64,000 nucleotides of DNA from Cladosporium sp. IMV 00045 (GCA_001931905.2 MSJI02000753.1:1-64000); one strand, 5' to 3'; shown: positions 50,081 to 62,073, counted from the stretch's first letter. Notes: a model not told the origin generated them from the sequence alone. A program made the numbers and translations.

Positions 50081-51934
50081 GCGCTGAAGGTGTTTGTCGC
50101 GTTAATATCGAAGGTCAGTTTTGCGATGAATATGGCGACTGACGCCGCAGTTGAGTGTTTCTCGCAGAGTGATGTCGAGATGTTTCCAGTCAGCGAGACG
50201 GTGCGAGAGGAGGAAGTGGTGGAATGTCGCAATCTGAGCTTCCACAACACCACCTCTCTTGCGACTTCCAGCGGATGATTCGTGCCTTCCCGAAACGAAG
50301 GACTTGGGTCAGTGGTGAAGTGACGTTCCAGCAGAGGAAGGTGCGAGAGTAAGTGAAGTCGACAGGAGAGGAGAAAGACCTAGCCTACAGGACCTACATA
50401 CTATAGAAGAGGGCTTCCAGCCGCAACTAGCTCTCGGTCTCGGTCGGCTGCTGTTTGGTGTGAGGGCGCAGGAACAGCAAGGCTTGAGCAAGGGTCGAGG
50501 TCCAGAAGTGTGTCTAGTGTGGTGCCATGGCGCGGGGGCGGAGACACTACGCGAATTGGCTTTGTTAACTCTTCAGGGTTTGGGCCTCGCTTGTGCTTCT
50601 GAAGATGCCACGGAGTGACCCGAAGGCGGTGGCACATTTCTACATCTTGAACGTCGTTGGATCAAGAAAAATCTAAGCTTACTGCAGTGCGAGGGAGACT
50701 CGTGAATCTTTGAAGATCGACTCAGAAAGACGGCAATGGTCATACAAGGATCCCGATGACTTCAGGCATTTGATCTTGAGAAGGCGGGACAGGGCCATCT
50801 TGAAGAATGACGAATGAACGATTATCTTCGTCATCTAGACAAAATAACCGCTGAGATACACTGGGAGGAATTCGCTGTTTGGTGACATCAAGACACTCAC
50901 AAGACCAGGCCGATGCCATTTGGTGACTTGTTCACAGATTGCACAAATAGCATAGATCTGGACCGTGGCAAAAGACTTCCAAAAGCCTCGGCTCACATCA
51001 TGAATCGCTTTGTCACGTTCATGACTGTTGGAGGGGAATGGTGCAAAATAAAATCATCAATATAACATAATGGGAGGGATCCAATCCCTTACAAATGGCC
51101 ATGTTATGAAGAGCTGTGCCACAAAAACTTGATCGTGGCAATGTGACATGCCTGACTGTGCTGAGCGAAAGCTTTGCATTCTTAGTAAAGTCTAACCAAG
51201 CCAATAAGTGATGTATACCGTGGCCGAGAATCTCCGTGGACCAAGAGCAAGTGAAATCTTCCAAGTCATGGCACTGAACTAAGATACCATAAACAATATT
51301 GCACAAGCGAACTGCATGATGACTCTCAAGGACAATCATCGTCGATCCGGATCGTCGAAGCCGAACATCCTCTCCACAAAAGCGTAGTGGTCGATCGCTT
51401 CAGTCCTATCGGTCTATAGTACTCATGATGTGAGGCGTATGAAGGCGATGATTGAGATGACTACTCGTCTATTCTCATAACGGAATCAAAGGGTCGATAA
51501 CTAAGATGACGGGTTTCGCTAATGGTTCCACTTGTTGGCTCCTTGCTGAATGCAGGGCGGTGATGCGTCAAAAATGTCAAGAGGAAGCGGAAAAGGTCTT
51601 CACGGATTCAATGCAAAAGCCCAGGAAATGCCGCACGGTCAGACTCTTGATCTGAAGAATAACTTGACAATCTGAGTGTCGATTACAGAAGAGAGGCCAC
51701 AGCAGAGTGAAGAGCTCGTTTGGACGTCTCGCAATTCCGAATCTTTCCCGCCTTGGCGCTCATCCCCCAATGTGGAGCCGCTTCCTTTCCAAGCCCCCGA
51801 CAACACCGCAAGGGTTCCCATTCACTACTGCCCATGACATCCTGGAGGTTGCAAGCTAGGGCAATCCGAACTATCAAGGGCCTGCTGGCATCGTCAAGTC
51901 TCGACTTCACTACGCACCAAGGAATTCCGGCAAG
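50081..51934. other. Long intergenic region
   Basis: 1.85 kb between the Cys-rich protein start codon and the small membrane protein start codon. A possible coding relic on the minus strand (51019-51408) is listed separately. No repeats or RNA genes seen. Confidence 0.4.
51019..51408 (-). pseudogene. Possible decayed gene fragment
   Basis: On the minus strand, the stretch from about 51408 to 51340 reads AIDHYAFVERMFGFDDPDRR and then a stop, and in another frame downstream (51339-51019) an open frame of 106 codons includes LLAWLDFTKNAKLSLS and FCGTALHNMAICKGLD. The second has a weak ankyrin-like GTALHNMA. It may be a remnant of an ankyrin or NLR-type gene near the intact one. Frames disagree and no start is evident, so it could be chance. 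Confidence 0.25.
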
Positions 51935-52499
51935 ATGCACATCGTCCTCGCGTGGATCTTCACCATCCTCTACTGGATCATCTGGCCTGTCATTATCGTT
52001 CTCTACTATCTCGTCACGGCCGTAGTAGCAACTCTAAAGCTTCTCTACTGGCCGATTGGATTTCTGTTACAGCCCGTGGTGTACCTGGGACGGTTCATTT
52101 TGGCATGCCTGGCTTTGCCATTTCGCGCTCTGGTGAAGCTTGAGGTGAGTGATGATTGAAGTCTTAATCTAATGGACATGTCTAATGCAACCCTGACAGC
52201 CTCTGTACAACTATGTCGGAGTTGCAGCACTCGTCGGCCTGCTGGGTGGTCTAATCTTGTTCTATGTCTATAATGTGTTCCATCGGCTGCTCAGACTCGA
52301 CTCCGCGCCCGACCATCAACCCAAAGGTCGCTCGGTCAAACAGTACCGCCAGAACAAGGCCCGGAGCAAAGCCAAGTCTGCTTCTCATCTCCTCTCACCA
52401 GGCATTGTCAACTTCTCAGACGGCCTCTCCAAGACTCCCGGCAGACATCGCAACCTGCTCGACCAGACCATCATGGAAGAAATGGACTCGGACTATTGA
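51935..52499 (+). CDS. Small multi-pass membrane protein
   Basis: Two exons (51935-52144 and 52200-52499) joined over a 55-bp intron in phase 0, giving 169 residues. Three to four hydrophobic helices occupy the first 100 residues: AWIFTILYWIIWPVIIVLYY, LLYWPIGFLLQPVVYLGRFI, and across the junction VGVAALVGLLGGLILFYVYN. The C-terminal 65 residues are soluble and basic (KQYRQNKARSKAKSASH) with a terminal acidic MEEMDSDY. I do not recognise the family by name, but the layout resembles small fungal ER or nuclear-envelope membrane proteins. Its stop codon is 8 bp from that of the convergent P450, so the 3' UTRs must overlap. The short intron has a normal GTGAGT donor and CTGACAG acceptor. Confidence 0.8.
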
Positions 52500-52507
52500 G
52501 CTTTCGT

Positions 52508-54275
52508 TCACAATACCGGGAGCTTCCTCTGCTTGATCCAAACTCTGGTCGCGTCGTTTGTGCCGTACACAGCAGTCGCCTTGCGGTGCTTGGGGATTTT
52601 CCACTCGCCTCCGTCGGCGGGATCGATCTCCCACATGGAGATGATCGCTGCTGCGAAGATCATGATTTCTTTGAAGGCAAAAGCGCGTCCTTTGCACATG
52701 CTGTGGCCGCCGCCTGGTGTTTTGAGTCAGCAGCCGTCTATTTTCAGCAATTAAGAGAGCAGACTTACCATAGGGTCTCATGTTGCCCATCTCCGCCGAG
52801 CCCTTCCCGTTCTCATCATACTTGACATGACGGTCCGCCTTGAAAACATCCGGGTCATCGAAAGCATTCGGATCGGTGTTGTACAGATCGTGCGCGACAT
52901 GGACGAACTCGCCCTTCTTCAGCAGGAAATTGCGCACTTCTTTGTCCCTCGAAGAAAGGACGAAATCTTTCTGGGCGATCTTCAAACTCCAAGGTGCAGC
53001 ATCGAGGCGGAGGGATTCGATGTAGCAGCTCTTGAGCAAGGGGCAGTTCGCGCACAAGCCATCCACGTCAAGTCTCTCCAAGCGCGGCGCATCCGGTACG
53101 ATGAACTCCTGCTTCGGCTGAACAGCGCGCACATACGGCTCGATTTCCTCACGCAGCATCGCCAAAAGAGTCTTGTCCGAGTATATCCTCTCGAGCATCC
53201 AGAAAGCGAGGACATTGGAATTTGCGTTGGCCGCCCACAGCAAAGAAAGCTCAAGCGAGGCCCTGGATTCCATGCTCATACCAACTCTGCGGTAGATCTC
53301 AATCCTGCCTTTGATCACGGGTCCGACGTCGTCCAAATCACGCCATTCAGGGCCAGGGTCTTCGCCGGCAGTCCACTTGTCCAGAGCGATTTCGTACTTA
53401 ATGAGGTTGTCGAGAAGTTTCCTGCGCGCAATGTGCGCTCGCGTGAGTGATGGAATGGGGAGCCAGCGAGGAAGACCAGTAGCTAGGAGCAGAAATCCAC
53501 CGTCCAGAGTCCAAATGTCTCTCACGTAGTCAGGGTAGTTGTTACCAAAGTCCGAGCCCACGATAGACGGGTTGGCGGCGTGGGCGCACCAGTCCCTCGA
53601 CAATTGCAGTAAATCAACTTCCACGACTTTCTCCCCCTTGCTATCAGTCTTGACCTCAACCATCGCAGTGCGTTCCCACAGCATCTGATCAACCAGCGAC
53701 TTCGACCCCGTCACGAAACTCGCGATCGAGTCTTTGACATTCTGCGCAGTCCTCGCAGTCATCTCTCCCAAACCGGGCTCGGACATGAAATACTTGTAAA
53801 GCTTGTTAATGTCGTTGATAGCTTCATCGTAAATGTGGCCTTCCTTCGCTACGCGGAACCCAAACACCTTCGCCATGATACCGCGGAAAAGGTTGAGTTC
53901 GTTGGCATTTTCCAGTTTGGCGTTCACGAGCGCCGTGGCAAAACCCGGCGCGAAAATGATGTTGTGCACCGTCCCACCGAAGTTCAGACTGTACGCTCCG
54001 GACGGGTGGTAGAGGGCGCGCAGACGGTAGGTGAAGGCTTTGGCATCGTAGAACATTGATGGCAGGTGGCCGATGAGAGGGAGGGTGTAAGGGACTGCAG
54101 GCACGCGTTTGACGCCATCGGGTCCTTCGTCTGGTTGCTTGGAGCTGAGGATCCGGGTGGTGACGATTGTCAAGGCGAGGAGGATTGCCAGTGTGAGAAT
54201 GGGGTGTTGGCTAACGGCCTCGTAGACAGCGTTGGCTCGAAGGCTCAGGCTGCTGGGTGGTGGCGGGCTGGCCAT
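52508..54275 (-). CDS. Cytochrome P450
   Basis: Two exons (54275-52769 and 52713-52508) joined over a 55-bp intron in phase 1, giving 570 residues. The intron splits the haem-binding loop, which reads RPYGGGHSMCKGRAFAFKE after splicing with the haem ligand Cys509. An N-terminal membrane anchor (LTLAILLALTIVTTRIL) is followed by the proline hinge VPAVPYTLPLIGHLPSMF. The I helix (LLWAANANSNVLAFWML) has Asn in place of the usual acid-Thr pair, and the K helix ESLRLDAAPWSLK carries ExxR. These point to the CYP7-like/CYP8 type of fungal P450 (oxysterol 7-alpha-hydroxylase or prostacyclin synthase-like), not to CYP51. Substrate unknown; anchored in the ER. No biosynthetic cluster genes surround it. 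Start is the ATG; the frame upstream opens from GTG. Confidence 0.9.
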
Positions 54276-55562
54276 GATGTTCACTCAACACAACGGTGGG
54301 CGATAACTCCCTTGGTTTTCCCAATGGTGTGCCCTCGCTGGACTGGGAGATGTCTTTGTTCAACCGTTTCTCCCACAACAAAACGAAGAGCACCACCAGT
54401 CCGAATTCCCAGAATCCTAGTGGATGTGAAGTGCAGTAGGGCAGAAAGTAAGTCGCTCCCTGTCCTGGCTGATTGGTCAACAGTGGCTCCTCTCGTATTG
54501 CAAGCGAGGCGAGTGAGGTGCGCCAAAAGTCTTGTGTGGAGAATGGCTTCGGCTTGCTGCTTCTCCGAGAATCCTTCTCCCTTACAACAACTGAACATGA
54601 TATGCGACTCAACAGGACGCACGTAATTGACCAGTTCTACAAACCGAGAGACAGCAAGATTCCTAACGGCCATATTGTACGTGTTGCTTCTCTCTTGACT
54701 GCTGTATGACAGATTCCAGGCGAAGCACAAGCATGGTTGAGGTGTCAAACGACTGTTTCCTCTAGCAGAGCAGAGACCAGTCCACAGGACTCGTCACCAT
54801 TCGAATATTTGAAAGTGCACCCAGACTCCCAGCGAGCAGAACATATACTCACGTAACAGCATGTCGCTTGCGTTCCCGTTTCACACTTCGAAGCCGAACG
54901 CGGCGTTTTTGCCCGACCAAACACGGCCGTTCATGGACCGAGAAGCCAGCCGAAGTGTTGTCCAACTCCACTGTTTCGCCGCGCGCTCTTAGCACCCTGA
55001 TCGCTCTTCAATTGACCTGTAAGGCCTATTCAGGCAACTGCGAAACCACGCCCAGCCTCGCAAGTCATTCATAATGCTCAGGCCTGTCAGGTGACGTTTG
55101 CAAACTCAAGTGCCGGGACGCGGAGCAGCATCCTACTACGGATCCACCTCCTCTACACGAAACACGGAGCTTCCTGAATTGAACAATTTCGCCGTCCTTT
55201 GACGATGATTGTCAACAAAGTGCTATAGATCCCCGCAGGTGTCGCTTTGTGGTTTCTCCTATATTGTTCCTGAAGGTGTCAAGGAAACTTTGACACGAAT
55301 CGATACTACACGAAAGACTTGGCTCGCATATGGTCTGTCTACAATCCATCGCTTACAGGTGCTAAGACGTCTGAGCGTACAAGGATAGCTCACTGCAATG
55401 TAAACCTTCACAGTATAAGAAACTCGGTAAAGTAGGGCTTTGTTTGCCCTCTCTCTCTCTCCTCTGACCAGAAACCCTCATTCCTTCAACCCTGTGTATC
55501 AGCCTCTCATTCACCACTCAGCCCTACAGCTTGCGGGTCAAGCTACATCATATCTATTCGCA
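54276..55562. promoter_or_regulatory. Divergent intergenic region, P450 / CE1 esterase
   Basis: 1.29 kb between two divergent start codons. A TATAAGA element (55414-55420) lies about 145 bp before the esterase ATG, followed by a CT-rich tract (55450-55470). No other gene is seen. Confidence 0.5.
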
Positions 55563-56732
55563 ATGGCCCCCAAGGCTCTCATCCCTCTCGCAGCGGTTGC
55601 GACTGCCGCTCTCGCCCAGTCGTCAAGCGGTTGCAATGGCGAAGCCACCATCACCTCCGGTGTTCAGACCATTGACGGTCGCGAATACACCCTGAAGGTT
55701 CCCGAGAACTACGACTCGAGCAACCCCTACCGCCTCATCTTCGGCTTCCACTGGCTTGGAGGTTCGATGGACGATGTGGTGAACGGCAACAGCGTTGCTC
55801 CATGGTACGGCCTTGACGCTCTCGCTGAGGGCTCTGCCATTTTCGTTGCCCCCAACGGCATAGACAACGGCTGGGCAAACGATGGCGGCCGCGATATCGC
55901 TTTCGTCGACTCCATCATTGAGCAGGTCGAAGCCGACCTCTGTGTTGACCAAGGCTCCCGTTTCGCCACCGGTTTCTCCTACGGCGGCGGCATGTCCTAC
56001 TCCATCGCTTGCTCTCGTGCTGGAGACTTCCGCGCCGTCGCTCCCATGGCTGCTGGTCTGATCAGCGGCTGCGACGGTGGCAACGACCCGATCGCCTACC
56101 TTGGCATCCACGGTATCAGCGACGACGTCCTTCCCATCGACGGCGGCATCGACCTCGCCAACACCTTCGTCACCAACAACGGGTGCCAGCAGAAGGATAT
56201 CGAGCAGCCTTCTCCCGGCAGCGGCGAGTCTGTCCGCACCGACTTCGAGGGCTGCTCCGAGCCTGTCTCTTTCATCGCTTGGGACGGTGGCCACGTTGGT
56301 GCTCCTTTCGGTGCCGACAATCCTCTCGCTCCTGAGGCTACCTGGGAGTTCTTCACTTCCCTCAGCAGCTCGTCTGCCAGCACCACAGGCGCAAGCACTG
56401 CTGGCTCCAACTCCACCACTGGATCCGCTCCTGAGACCGAGCAGCCTTCCTCTTCCGGTGCCAGCTCTGAGGCTCCCAGCTCTGGCAACGAGGAAGCCCC
56501 TGTCTCTGGAGGCTCTGACGCTCCCGCCACCGGTGCTCCTACTGAGTCTGGTTCTGACGCAAACTCTGGCTCCAACCCGTGGGAAGCTCCTGCTTCTGGC
56601 TCTCCGGCTCAGGGTGGTCAGGGCCAGGAATCCGGTGGCAACCCGTGGGAGTCCAACTCCAACCCGTGGCAGGGTGGTGCTAACCAGAACTGGGGCCCGC
56701 CTTCTCGCGTCATGCAGAAGTGGCACGCTTAA
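55563..56732 (+). CDS. Secreted feruloyl-esterase-like CE1 hydrolase
   Basis: Single exon, 389 residues. Start chosen at the ATG before the signal peptide ([18 protein letters not shown], cleavage near residue 19); an open 41-codon extension upstream does not look like a secretion signal. The catalytic domain has the nucleophile elbow GFSYGGG (Ser139), the lid/oxyanion stretch [19 protein letters not shown], and the His motif WDGGHVG, matching the feruloyl esterase B/acetyl xylan esterase-type fold in CE1. It releases ferulate from plant cell-wall xylan (family knowledge). After about residue 265 a Ser/Gly/Glu-rich tail of 125 residues follows with three NPW repeats. There is no carbohydrate-binding module. 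A TATAAGA element lies about 145 bp upstream. Confidence 0.9.
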   Translation: MAPKALIPLAAVATAALAQSSSGCNGEATITSGVQTIDGREYTLKVPENYDSSNPYRLIFGFHWLGGSMDDVVNGNSVAPWYGLDALAEGSAIFVAPNGIDNGWANDGGRDIAFVDSIIEQVEADLCVDQGSRFATGFSYGGGMSYSIACSRAGDFRAVAPMAAGLISGCDGGNDPIAYLGIHGISDDVLPIDGGIDLANTFVTNNGCQQKDIEQPSPGSGESVRTDFEGCSEPVSFIAWDGGHVGAPFGADNPLAPEATWEFFTSLSSSSASTTGASTAGSNSTTGSAPETEQPSSSGASSEAPSSGNEEAPVSGGSDAPATGAPTESGSDANSGSNPWEAPASGSPAQGGQGQESGGNPWESNSNPWQGGANQNWGPPSRVMQKWHA

Positions 56733-57628
56733 GCATCGTGATCAACTTTAGGTACTGATGTTGTTCAACACGAATAACGTCAGTATCGACGGCGTGGTTG
56801 CGGTCAGGTCTATCCAATGGCCTTTCAAACCATGTATGCTAGGATCAAGAAAATAGCTTCACATATCCATCGGGGTATCAATAACTTCCGATAAAAGTTT
56901 TCGCGAGCGACTCGCATTTCATTTCCAGATTTTCTCATCCCATCGATGTCATGCTGCCAGCCTCGTGGATTCCTATAAATGTAAAATAGCATCGAGTATC
57001 ACTACGATGAGTTTTGTCCGGAAACCTTACAAGTTGTTCGATATATCGTTTATGCTAGGACCGTAAGCCCAACCCTAACCCTTCTTACCCTGAATTCTCC
57101 CAATACTCAAACTCACATTTCTTTGGAAAGCATGCGAGTTAACCAGAACTCCTCTCTATCACATGAATGGCTGTCAGCAAGCGTGGCGCCTCCATAGTTC
57201 ACAATCTCAAGTCTGCCGTGAGAAATCGGCCCAACAATCGTTCCAATAGTTCAAAATCAACTTGCCAACAGCAACGATACCGTTCGTCTGTTGTGTGCTT
57301 CGCACCCTGTTACATCTTTTCACAATGGACACTGCTATGCTTTGGATGAAAAAGGTATTCAACAACTCTGCATGGAAGACATCTCAGCCTACATCACAGC
57401 ATCTCGGTCGCACAGCAATCTCGCCGCCGACCATGCTGTCATTAAACGAATCGAAACGACAAGCCGGATGACGAGCCCGACAGTCGCCCTCGCCGGCGCC
57501 GCAACTCTCGTGCTTCCAGCGTCCGCTTCAGTCGGACCCCCCACTCAACTCCAGCGTATGTATAATGATAGATGACAAAAAAGAAAGAACTTCAGACCAT
57601 CAATGGAAGGTTCAAAAGCAAAAGAAGA
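56733..57628. other. Intergenic region
   Basis: 896 bp from the esterase stop codon to the 3' end of tRNA-Ile. Short open frames at 57167-57575 lack domains. A lone CCCTAACCC-like word (about 57073-57082) is not a telomere array. Confidence 0.4.
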
Positions 57629-57703
57629 TGGTCAATACGAGGGTCGAACTCGCGACCTTGGCGTTATTAGCACCACGCTCTAAACCAACTGAGCTAATCG
57701 ACC
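57629..57703 (-). tRNA. tRNA-Ile(AAT)
   Basis: The 75-nt gene reads from 57703 down and has no intron. Acceptor GGTCGAT pairs with ATTGACC, discriminator A. D arm with GCTC...GAGC, anticodon loop CTAATAA (AAT) on stem GGTG(C)/GCC, T arm GCGAG-TTCGACC-CTCGT. A TTTT run occurs about 10 nt downstream on the transcribed strand. Confidence 0.92.
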
Positions 57704-57945
57704 AGTGATCTTGCTTCAATCAGCAAAGAAATTGAATATATCTGCGGAAAATTTGGCAACGCATCCTGATCCAGCCTGGGACGAGTCGAGAGGCAACTTG
57801 AACAAGCAATAGACAGCAGCGCAATTCATGTGGCAGACGATTTCCCTGGGAACTGAGTGAGTCGATACCTAGGCAGCTTCGCTGTAAGCAACGCTCTGAG
57901 TAGCAGAAAAGCCTCGCCGGCCTTTTCATGCTTCCATTCCCCAAA

Positions 57946-59107
57946 CTAGCCCGAGTGGTGAGGCTCAATCTCAAAGCCCCAAAAATTCCTCGTCGGCCGA
58001 TCCTTCCAGACAATATTCCCCAGCGCGTCCACATCCTTCACCTCAGCAGCATCCGTGTACTTGTCAAAACACCTGAGCGCCTCCCTGTGCAAGTCTTCCA
58101 CATCGGCCTTGAGTCCCTCACTAGCCTGCCGTCCACCATTCATTAGTCGGTAACCACCAGGTGGCAAATCGCTCGCTCGCAGAGGGTAGCCCTGTACACG
58201 CTTCTGCAGCAGGCCGTTGGCGGCTGGAAGGTCGTGCCAAGGCGCCGAGGGGTCGTTGGGGAGGTGGTGCTGGATGGGCAGCACCCATTTCTTCTCCTCT
58301 TCGCGCCGGCGTTGCTCGTCGAGGAGGGCTTGGGCTTCCGTGGTGGCGAGTTTCTGTTGGAAGTCGCTCCAGGACGTGGTGCTTGCTTCTTCGCACTGGG
58401 AGTCGAGTTTGGTGTGCGCAGTGGGATCGAGGATGTTGTGTTTTTGCCATAACTTCAGCACGCGGCGGACGGAGGGGAGGGTTGACTGGTTGGAGCGAGA
58501 TTTGTTCTCCAAGCAGGATGCTAGCTGGGCAAAGAGACCGCCGTGGGTTTTAAGGTTCTCCCAGGCGAGATCGTTGCAGGCGATGGTGCGCAAGTGCGCT
58601 GGGTCTTTCGATCGTACGGCTATGAAGCAGATCACGTCGTGTAAGACGTAGAGGATGTGCAGGCGCTTGAAGGCAGCGTCAGGCGGCTGCATGAGTTTGC
58701 CATCGCTGGTGCGTCCCAGACCTTCATCTTCGTCTTTTGGCTTGGTGGATTCCAGTATTGACCCTGGAGCTCTGGGTGCGAAAGATTTGCTGAGAAATAG
58801 CAGGTACTTGGTCAAAGCAGCAGTCCTCGCGGAAGATGGTGTGATGTTTCGGACGATGAAGTCCTTGCAAGCCTGTGAAGTGATGCCAACATGAGCGGAA
58901 CTAAACCAAATGATTGGATCACGTGATTGCTTTTGTTGCTATCTCAGCTCGAGTACCGACCTTGATATCGCGCGCCGTGCAGATGTTCAGTGTCTTGAGC
59001 AGTGCTTTGGTGAAGAGAGCGGCGTCGTCGCGGCGTATCTCGGGTACGCCATTCTCCATGCGCAACAGAGAGCTGTTGAAAATGGCTCTTGCTACTGAAG
59101 CCTCCAT
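57946..59107 (-). CDS. CID-domain protein (RNA polymerase II CTD-binding type)
   Basis: Two exons (59107-58961 and 58872-57946) joined over an 88-bp intron in phase 0, giving 357 residues. The first 140 residues form a CID/RPR-like helical domain: IFNSSLLRMENGVPEIRRDD, then ALFTKALLKTLNICTARDIK joined to ACKDFIVRNITP, and RLHILYVLHDVICF. CID proteins bind the phosphorylated C-terminal domain of RNA polymerase II and link transcription to RNA processing (family knowledge); the closest pattern is the CHERP/SR140-like branch. A coiled-coil (QQKLATTEAQALLDEQRRRE) and a C-terminal helical block ending FWGFEIEPHHSG follow. Start at 59107 gives a normal CID N-terminus. The gene is divergent from MTO1, 232 bp away. 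Confidence 0.82.
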
Positions 59108-59339
59108 GTTGTGCTGATGCGCGGCGAAGAAGGGTATGATATTATCAGGCGCGTGAGAGAAGTCGAGTTGATGGGGTTGTCTGGCTGGCTGGCTGCATGT
59201 GCATGTGGTGGCGGCGTCGACTCGGCTTTTGCTTTGCCCTCTAGAGAATTTGGCTGGCTGCTTCCATTCTCTCTTTCTCACTACACAACACCCACACAAA
59301 TGCTTGTCTGTTCTGCTAGAGCGCGAATACTTTGGGGCC
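59108..59339. promoter_or_regulatory. Compact divergent promoter, CID gene / MTO1
   Basis: Only 232 bp separate the two start codons, so both genes probably share promoter elements. CT-rich blocks occur at about 59237-59285. Confidence 0.55.
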
Positions 59340-61418
59340 ATGCGTCTCGCGTACGGTCTGCGGCGGTTTTTAGGCGCGGGCTCGCCACCGTCGCAGATCA
59401 TACGGACGCCAGGTAAGGAGGCGCAAACGCTCAAAACATTCGTTCGCCAACTTACATATCACTCCAGACCTCCTGTAGACGTAGTGGTCATCGGCGGCGG
59501 CCATGCTGGTTGTGAAGCTTCTGCCGCTGCTGCTAGAATGGGCGCGCGCACTACTCTGGTCACGCCTTCATACGATAATCTCGGAGTATGCAGCTGCAAC
59601 CCCTCATTCGGCGGCATTGGTAAAGGAACGATGATGCGCGAGATCGACGCCCTGGACGGACTGGTTGGACGTGTCACAGACAAGGCTGGTATTCAGTTCA
59701 GGATGTTGAATCGCAAGAAAGGACCGGCCGTCTGGGGCCCACGAGCGCAGATCGACCGCAAATTGTACAAGAAGCACATGAACGAGGAGATGATGGCATA
59801 TCCAGGCTTGACTGTAAAAGAAGGAAAGGTGGCGGACATTGTGGTTGATCGGTCACCAGAGGCCTCTGGCGAAGGCAGACATGGAAAGATTACGGGCGTG
59901 CGATTGGAGTCTGGAGAGATAATCCCTACAAGCAACGTTGTCATCACGACTGGCACATTCTTGGGCGGAGAGATTCATGTCGGCCTGGACGCCTTTCCTT
60001 CTGGTCGTATGGGAGAAGCTGCCACGCTGGGCCTATCAAAGTCGTTGCGGGAGGCTGGCTTCGAGCTTGGTCGGCTGAAGACTGGCACGCCACCGCGCAT
60101 TGATAAAGCATCCGTAGACTGGAAACGGTTACAAGTACAACCAGGCGACGATCCTCCGGCTCCATTTTCTTACCTTAACGAGCGCGTGGCTGTGGAAGAG
60201 CAGATGAACTGCTACAGCACACATACTAACCCTGCGGTTCATGAAATTGTCAGACAGAATCTCGACAAGAGTATCCATATCAGAGAAACCATCAAGGGCC
60301 CCAGATACTGCCCTTCTCTGGAGAGCAAAATCATCAGATTCACCACCAAAGATCAACATCTCATCTGGCTTGAACCGGAAGGCTTTGACAGCGATGTGAT
60401 TTATCCCAACGGCATCAGCATGACTGTACCTCCCGAAGTACAACAACAAATCATTAACGCAATTGTCGGCCTGGAGAACGCGACGATGGTCCAACCAGGC
60501 TATGGAGTTGAATACGACTATGTCGACCCGCGCAGTCTGAAGCGCACACTTGAAACAAAAGCAATCACCGGACTCTTCCTCGCTGGCCAAATCAACGGTA
60601 CGACTGGATACGAGGAAGCTGCTGCACAAGGGATCCTCGCCGGTATCAACGCAGGCGCTCAATCCCAAGGCAAAGAAGCCTTCACGATGAGCAGATCCGA
60701 CTCCTACATTGGCATCATGATCGACGATCTAGTCACAAAAGGCGTCAGCGAACCCTACCGAATGTTCACATCCCGCTCAGAATACCGCATGAGCGCTCGC
60801 GCCGACAATGCCGACCTCCGCCTGACTGCCAAGGGCCGAGAAGCTGGAGTCGTAGGGGACAAACGCTGGCGAGCGTTCACCGACGAGAAGCAACAAATGG
60901 ACGACCTCCGCGCCATCCTCGACGCCAAATCTCTCGGCTCACACGCCTGGAAATCCCACAACATCCCTATCCGACACGACAGCTCAAGGCGTTCTGCATT
61001 CGAATTGCTCCGCCACCAATCCATCACCGTCTCCGATATCATCCCTGTAATACCCGAAATCGCCTCTTTTTCCCCACGCATCCTGGCCAGAATGGACATT
61101 GAAGGCACATACGCGCCATACATCACGCAGCAAACCGCTCAAGCAGCAAGTTTCGCCAAGGACGAGGGCTTACTGCTGCCCGCCGATCTGGACTACGAGT
61201 CCATCTTTGGTCTGAGTAATGAGGAGAAGAGAGTTCTGGGCGCCACACGGCCCGAAAGTTTGGGCCAGGCGAGAAGAGTGGAAGGTATGACGCCCGCGGG
61301 AGCTTTGAGGCTGCTCGCTCATGTGAGGGCGGGATATAGGCCGTCGCACAGGGAGAAGATTGCAAAGGAGACGATTGAGGGGATGCCGCCTGGTACGGAG
61401 GCCGAGGCTGTGGCTTGA
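59340..61418 (+). CDS. MTO1: Mitochondrial tRNA 5-carboxymethylaminomethyluridine synthase, FAD subunit
   Basis: Single exon, 692 residues. Homologue of bacterial MnmG/GidA. With Mss1 (MnmE type) it makes 5-carboxymethylaminomethyl-2-thiouridine precursors at U34 of mitochondrial tRNAs (established). Visible features: an N-terminal presequence of about 40 residues ([14 protein letters not shown]), the FAD dinucleotide fold [14 protein letters not shown] at about 47-60, [34 protein letters not shown], the C-terminal NTPase-side signature [20 protein letters not shown], and [20 protein letters not shown]. The length is normal. The start at 59340 is the first ATG in frame after non-coding-looking sequence. 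No intron. Position next to the CID gene is head-to-head. Confidence 0.95.
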   Translation: MRLAYGLRRFLGAGSPPSQIIRTPGKEAQTLKTFVRQLTYHSRPPVDVVVIGGGHAGCEASAAAARMGARTTLVTPSYDNLGVCSCNPSFGGIGKGTMMREIDALDGLVGRVTDKAGIQFRMLNRKKGPAVWGPRAQIDRKLYKKHMNEEMMAYPGLTVKEGKVADIVVDRSPEASGEGRHGKITGVRLESGEIIPTSNVVITTGTFLGGEIHVGLDAFPSGRMGEAATLGLSKSLREAGFELGRLKTGTPPRIDKASVDWKRLQVQPGDDPPAPFSYLNERVAVEEQMNCYSTHTNPAVHEIVRQNLDKSIHIRETIKGPRYCPSLESKIIRFTTKDQHLIWLEPEGFDSDVIYPNGISMTVPPEVQQQIINAIVGLENATMVQPGYGVEYDYVDPRSLKRTLETKAITGLFLAGQINGTTGYEEAAAQGILAGINAGAQSQGKEAFTMSRSDSYIGIMIDDLVTKGVSEPYRMFTSRSEYRMSARADNADLRLTAKGREAGVVGDKRWRAFTDEKQQMDDLRAILDAKSLGSHAWKSHNIPIRHDSSRRSAFELLRHQSITVSDIIPVIPEIASFSPRILARMDIEGTYAPYITQQTAQAASFAKDEGLLLPADLDYESIFGLSNEEKRVLGATRPESLGQARRVEGMTPAGALRLLAHVRAGYRPSHREKIAKETIEGMPPGTEAEAVA

Positions 61419-62073
61419 TTGACTGACAGGGAATGTGAATGAAGATATTGATATACCAAAGTGAGGAGCTGGCAATTTGGGTGAAATGACTCTGGGATGG
61501 CCGATGTAAACTAAGTGTACAATATTTACGGGAGTTGAAAAATGCTCGCTATACGGCTCTCTCGGTGGAGGGCGTTACTCGCCTCTAGCCATTTGATAGC
61601 ATAAAATGCCCAGCATTCATTACTGAATGATTCAGGTAATCATACATGATCACATGCATTGTTTCCCTCTCATCAATTGTCCGATGTTGACTATCCTGAG
61701 AAGTCTGACGAACACTCGTTGACTGACTTCCAATTGCCACTCAGCACATTTTTTCTGAGTCTTCAATCTTGAATCAGTATGGTGACCTGGTTATCCTATA
61801 CGTTTCAGACTGAACAAAATACATGTACATGTACACAATAAATGGCCGTTCTGTAAGGTCACATGACATCACCTCTTTGCGCCTGCAAATCGACTTCACG
61901 CCGTTGATGTCTGTGGGGAGCTTCGTGAAAGTCTCGGTCGAAATTCTTCAACCAGAATTGTGACAAAGGCAGTTAGCTCATACTGCACTGGAAGAAATAT
62001 CAAAAATAATCGGCACAGAGCAATAATCAATAAATTACCAATTGGCAGATTCACTGCCAAATCTCTAACGAAA
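61419..62073. other. Intergenic region
   Basis: 655 bp between MTO1 and SFM1, both on the plus strand. AT-rich from about 61450 to 61860, including a short ACATGTACATGTACA palindrome-like run near 61818-61836. No gene is seen. Confidence 0.45.

Noticed and set aside
55623..56751. Long minus-strand and alternative plus-strand frames over the esterase gene
   Set aside because: Both overlap a complete CE1 domain with signal peptide and catalytic motifs; they arise from high GC in the third codon position.
57068..57085. Telomere-like CCCTAACCC
   Set aside because: Only one or two words with no array; the flanks are ordinary intergenic sequence.
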